A stretch of 64,000 nucleotides of DNA from JBOGCH01 sp051656645 (GTDB taxonomy: Bacteria; Bacteroidota; Bacteroidia; Bacteroidales; Marinifilaceae): contig JBOGCH010000001.1 of NCBI GenBank assembly GCA_051656645.1, positions 46,061 to 110,060 on the forward strand. Reading direction: 5' to 3'. Position 1 is the first letter of the stretch. Every line of letters begins with the position of its first letter. The notes under the pieces are model-generated. The model had not been told where the DNA came from. It saw only the letters and a list, made by a program, of their open reading frames with translations, and made no database searches. Made by a program: the position numbers and the translations under genes. This document shows, piece after piece, positions 60,782 through 64,000 of this stretch.

Positions 60782-62185
60782 ATGATTAACCAACATTTTA
60801 AAGATATAGTACTTACTCAATTTGGAATGGAACCATCACAGGGACAAATGGACGCTGTGGACATTTTTATTGAGTTTCTTTTTGACACCGATTCGGACTC
60901 TATTTTTTTACTTAAAGGCTTTGCCGGTACGGGTAAAACCTCGCTTATTGCAGCCTTTGTAGCAGCCTTAAAATCAGTTGAGAGTCCTGTTGTCTTGCTA
61001 GCTCCAACAGGTAGGGCTGCTAAGGTTTTAGGTTCCTATGCGCACCACACAGCCTATACAATACATAAATATGTATATCGTCAAAAAAACGGAGACGTAG
61101 ATGGAGCCTTTAATTTGGGTTTTAATAAAAACAAGAATACTATTTTCTTCGTGGACGAAGCCTCCATGATTTCCAATGCTTGCACCGAGAGTAATTTTGG
61201 AACCGGGCGCTTATTGGACGATTTAATGGCATTTGTATATAACGGAAGCGGAAACCGCGTTGTCCTTATTGGCGACGAGGCTCAGTTACCTCCCGTTGGT
61301 ATTGAACAAAGTCCCGCTCTCTCCACCGATGAACTGCGCTTCCTGTACTCATTTAATGTATACCAAGCCCAATTACGAGAAATTATGAGACAGGCCGAGA
61401 CATCCGGCATTTTATTCAACGCAACCATACTCCGCAACATTATAGGTACGGGAGCAAATCCACTATTTAAACTCTCAACGTTTAAGGACATAAAGCGCAT
61501 TGACGGGAGCGAAATTTTGGAATGCATTGAGACATGCTATAGTAAATATGGCATTGAGGACACCATTGTTATTACACGCTCTAATAAACGTGCTAACCGA
61601 TTTAACGAAGGGATCCGCGCACGCATTCTGTACTACGAGGAAGAGTTCTGCTCAGGCGACCGCATTATGATTGTAAAAAACAATTACTTCTGGAGTAAGA
61701 AATCGGACAAAATAGACTTTATCGCAAATGGAGAAATTGCAACTGTACGCCGCGTGGGAAGAAACAGTGAGTTATATAATATGCGCTTTGCCACCACTAC
61801 CCTAAATCTAGACAACTATGAGGAGGAAATAGAGGCACAAGTTATTCTCGACACGCTAACGTCCGAGTCGCCTGCACTAACCTATAATCAGCAATTAGAA
61901 TTCTTTCGTGCCGTTGAGCAAGACTATGCGGATATTAAAGCCAAGAAGAAACGTTATGACGAAATTCGGGAAAACCCCTACTATAATGCTTTACAAATGA
62001 AATTTGCATACGCCATAACTGGCCATAAATCTCAAGGAGGACAGTGGGAAGCTGTCTTTATTGATCAAGGGTGGCTACCGGAAGAGATGCAAAACGATGA
62101 TTACTGGCGATGGTTATATACAGCCATCACGCGCGGACGCAAAGAAGTATTCCTCCTTAACTTTAACGACGAGTTCTTTGAATAA
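60782..62185 (+). CDS. RecD-like superfamily 1 DNA helicase
   Basis: A 467-residue helicase from ATG 60782 (MINQHFKDIVLTQFG); a TTG six bases upstream is less likely. Walker A is FAGTGKTS, followed by PTGRAAKVL, Walker B FFVDEASMI and GDEAQLPPVG, all typical of RecD/Dda/Pif1-type enzymes. The C-terminal UvrD_C_2 domain has FAYAITGHKSQGGQWEAVFI and WLYTAITRGRKEV. It is far shorter than RecD2 and has no RecB/C partner, so it is probably a solo accessory helicase. It converges with the rhomboid gene with only 3 bp between the stops. Confidence 0.9.
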   Translation: MINQHFKDIVLTQFGMEPSQGQMDAVDIFIEFLFDTDSDSIFLLKGFAGTGKTSLIAAFVAALKSVESPVVLLAPTGRAAKVLGSYAHHTAYTIHKYVYRQKNGDVDGAFNLGFNKNKNTIFFVDEASMISNACTESNFGTGRLLDDLMAFVYNGSGNRVVLIGDEAQLPPVGIEQSPALSTDELRFLYSFNVYQAQLREIMRQAETSGILFNATILRNIIGTGANPLFKLSTFKDIKRIDGSEILECIETCYSKYGIEDTIVITRSNKRANRFNEGIRARILYYEEEFCSGDRIMIVKNNYFWSKKSDKIDFIANGEIATVRRVGRNSELYNMRFATTTLNLDNYEEEIEAQVILDTLTSESPALTYNQQLEFFRAVEQDYADIKAKKKRYDEIRENPYYNALQMKFAYAITGHKSQGGQWEAVFIDQGWLPEEMQNDDYWRWLYTAITRGRKEVFLLNFNDEFFE

Positions 62186-62188
62186 GAC

Positions 62189-62791
62189 CTAAGTACGCCA
62201 ATGGTTAAAGAACGCTTGCCATAAATGCGGATACAATAATCCCGGCAAAAAGAAACCATACACTGCTCCTAAAAAGTGAGCAGTATGGTTTATATTATCA
62301 CTATGTTGCTGTGACATAAACTTACAATACACAAGGAACAGCACTCCAAACAGTACTCCGGGTATAGGAATTACCCCAAAAAACAAAATATTACTCCACG
62401 GATTTATAAAAATTGCAGCAAACAATACGGCCGACACTGCTCCGGAGGCTCCTATTGAGGCATACCAAACAGCATTACGATACCTTATTATATCCGGAAT
62501 TGTCGCAAATATCATTCCTCCAAAATATAATAACAGAAATGCTCCTCCCCCCCTATTACCGGCTGCATGCAAAACTTGTTCCATATAAATACCAAAGGAC
62601 CAAAATGTTATCATATTCACCAACAAATGAGCCCAATCCGCATGTACAAAACCATGTGTAATAATTCGATACCACTGCCCCTTATGGACAATATTATATG
62701 GCTTTAACGATAACCATTGAGATATTTGGAAATTATTAAAGCACACAAAAGATAATATAGCGGTAACTCCGATAATAAGATAGGTAAGCAT
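62189..62791 (-). CDS. Rhomboid-family intramembrane serine protease
   Basis: A 200-residue membrane protein with six expected transmembrane helices. The catalytic Ser116 is in GASGAV (114-119) and His172 in TAHFLGAVYGF, both kept, with an upstream HADWAHLLVNM that is the conserved HxxxxHxxxN. It should cleave transmembrane substrates in the inner membrane. Its gene begins 2 bp after the ferredoxin-nitroreductase stop, so the two are co-transcribed. The substrate is unknown. Confidence 0.92.
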   Translation of the reverse strand: MLTYLIIGVTAILSFVCFNNFQISQWLSLKPYNIVHKGQWYRIITHGFVHADWAHLLVNMITFWSFGIYMEQVLHAAGNRGGGAFLLLYFGGMIFATIPDIIRYRNAVWYASIGASGAVSAVLFAAIFINPWSNILFFGVIPIPGVLFGVLFLVYCKFMSQQHSDNINHTAHFLGAVYGFFLPGLLYPHLWQAFFNHWRT

Positions 62792-62793
62792 AA

Positions 62794-63663
62794 TTACTCA
62801 ATAAAATTTACATTTATAGATTTTCTATCCGTATAGTTTGGAAAGCGAAAAGCCGGCATTCCAAGTGCCATAGCAGCATGTATTGTCCCATCAATTCCCA
62901 ATAGCTTTTCTAAAGCGCCTTTGCCTGCCTGTTTCTGAGCAGAACATACAAAGCCCAGGTAAAATTGACTCACTCCCAGAGCCTCCGCCATAAGGGATCC
63001 GTTTTGATAAGCTAAATTAGAGTCCTGACTTCCAAACTTACTATCCGAAGGGGTATGAATAAATATAGCTGCAGGGGCCCCGCGTAATATTAAATCCTTA
63101 CCAAGTTTATACTCATCCATCAATCTATGAAAAACCGGCAAATAAGCATAAACCTCAGGCAATGCACGGCTTAACACCGGACGCAAAAAGGGATTCTCCA
63201 ACTTCTTTGCAACACCGCCAAACACATCGAGCGTAAATCTTGATACTTTATCCAAAACATCCTTATTGGTTACCACAGTAAAGCTCACCGTTTGCTTATT
63301 ACTAGCCGTAGGAGCTCTGTGTGCAGCCTCCAATATACGCTCAATCATGTCACGAGGCACCGGCTTTTTTGTAAATGCACGGTTTGAGCGTCTAACTCGA
63401 CAAAGCAACTCTACCTGATTGGGAGATGGCAACTCATTATAATCAATAGAATGTACCGTGTGAGCCGGGAAATCCTTATGTTCAATAGCATTTTGCGGAC
63501 AACAGTCAACACAGTGTCCACACCCTATACAACTTTCCTCATGGCATGCAGTTATCAATTTACTTGTATCATCCTGCTTAAAAATATATGCCGGACACAC
63601 TTTTACGCAATGTCCACAACGGATACACGTTTCACTATTTATTCCTATCAACGAATTGCCCAT
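62794..63663 (-). CDS. Ferredoxin-domain nitroreductase
   Basis: A 289-residue protein. Residues 1-65 hold two 4Fe-4S clusters (CIRCGHCVKVCPAYIF and CIGCGHCVDCCP). An FMN nitroreductase domain follows, with RRSNRAFTKKPVPRDMIERIL and APTASNKQ. The fusion suggests direct electron delivery from its own clusters to FMN instead of from NAD(P)H. Such fusions are common in anaerobes. It starts a two-gene operon with the rhomboid protease. The physiological substrate is unknown. Confidence 0.92.
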   Translation of the reverse strand: MGNSLIGINSETCIRCGHCVKVCPAYIFKQDDTSKLITACHEESCIGCGHCVDCCPQNAIEHKDFPAHTVHSIDYNELPSPNQVELLCRVRRSNRAFTKKPVPRDMIERILEAAHRAPTASNKQTVSFTVVTNKDVLDKVSRFTLDVFGGVAKKLENPFLRPVLSRALPEVYAYLPVFHRLMDEYKLGKDLILRGAPAAIFIHTPSDSKFGSQDSNLAYQNGSLMAEALGVSQFYLGFVCSAQKQAGKGALEKLLGIDGTIHAAMALGMPAFRFPNYTDRKSINVNFIE

Positions 63664-64000
63664 ATATCTTTTAGTTATTATCCCTATTATATGTATTTTC
63701 TTAATTATTACGTTTTATACGGAGTATAACGCTCCAATATTAAAACTGTAATACAATTATAACGCATTTTTATAAAAGTATGTACCATCTAACCTATTTA
63801 ATTTCACAAAATAGAGAGTTACTCCTGTCTTTTCTTAGCAAACCACCGGTATTTATCCCACCTATAAATTGCCATAACTAATATTCCATAAACATATATA
63901 CTCATAAACCACACTAATACACCAAGTAAACTTGGCCACACTCTCCCCCCGGTTGCTCTCTACCCGCACTCTGGTTACACCCTATTAAATAGGCATTAAG
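63664..64000. other. Region right of the ferredoxin-nitroreductase gene
   Basis: About 340 bp to the window edge. Apart from the possible small membrane protein nothing is recognised. The last 60 bases are richer in C than their surroundings. Confidence 0.4.
63819..63941 (-). CDS. Possible small membrane protein (GTG start), unrecognised
   Basis: A 40-codon frame that reads WPSLLGVLVWFMSIYVYGIL and ends KYRWFAKKRQE: one hydrophobic helix plus a basic tail. The only start in frame is GTG at 63941, directly after a run of six G. A TAG lies 22-24 nt upstream of that GTG. It may be a small inner-membrane protein or the tail of a gene broken by the G-run. Low confidence. Confidence 0.3.
   Translation of the reverse strand: MWPSLLGVLVWFMSIYVYGILVMAIYRWDKYRWFAKKRQE

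Overview
The window reads as chromosomal DNA of a Bacteroidota bacterium, most likely order Bacteroidales. Supporting signs are an AT-rich sequence, Rho with a long disordered N-terminal insert, many Bacteroidota-typical families (DUF3078, DUF4251, DUF4494, DUF3822, DUF3810, DUF5683), SusC-like TonB receptor architecture, lipoproteins, and promoters of the Bacteroides type (TTTG or TTG near -33, TAnnTTTG near -7) instead of the E. coli type. No phage, IS element, rRNA operon or CRISPR array was seen. One tRNA gene (initiator tRNA-fMet) is present. Families were assigned by motif recognition from memory, without a database search.

Layout: 1-7000 holds rex (cut by the left edge), a YD-repeat lipoprotein, rho, lolD and a hybrid histidine kinase. 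7100-13740 holds lrgB/lrgA, a divergent glutaminase, a DUF3078 protein, tRNA-fMet, a zinc-ribbon mini-protein, a LolA-like protein, two DUF4251 proteins and a flavodoxin-fold oxidoreductase. 13820-18000 is the leftward block parA-parB-DUF5683-LysM lytic transglycosylase. 18378-22374 runs rightward: AlkD-like protein, ABC-F ATPase, tilS. 22463-27872 is a leftward tripartite RND efflux operon. 28369-32037 runs rightward: M23 peptidase, HAD phosphatase, DEAD-box helicase, SDR.

32114-36054 is a TonB receptor with a beta-helix lipoprotein. It is followed by a lipoprotein beta-carbonic anhydrase, a leftward nuclease/RmlD/DUF3810 operon, CorA, mtaB, a UDP-glucuronate epimerase-like gene, a GH20 hexosaminidase and aspA. 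48370-55421 holds a DUF3332 lipoprotein, recG, a methyltransferase-like remnant family, an ATP:cobalamin adenosyltransferase, an unrecognised gene, DUF1904, a second DEAD-box helicase and DUF4494. 55671-63663 holds gcvP, a leftward operon (pilin-like protein, DUF3822, rsmD), a RecD-like helicase, a rhomboid protease and a ferredoxin-nitroreductase.

The gene content is largely housekeeping, envelope and amino-acid metabolism. The most unusual signals are non-coding. Three intergenic arrays are built of units repeating exactly every 11 bp in inverted, head-to-head arrangement; two share one unit family (GGGATATAGAT-like) and the third has a different unit (GTTTCGACTAG). There is also a set of very long, almost loop-free palindromes at the junctions of convergent genes, several of which contain a stop codon and one the last codons of a flanking gene.
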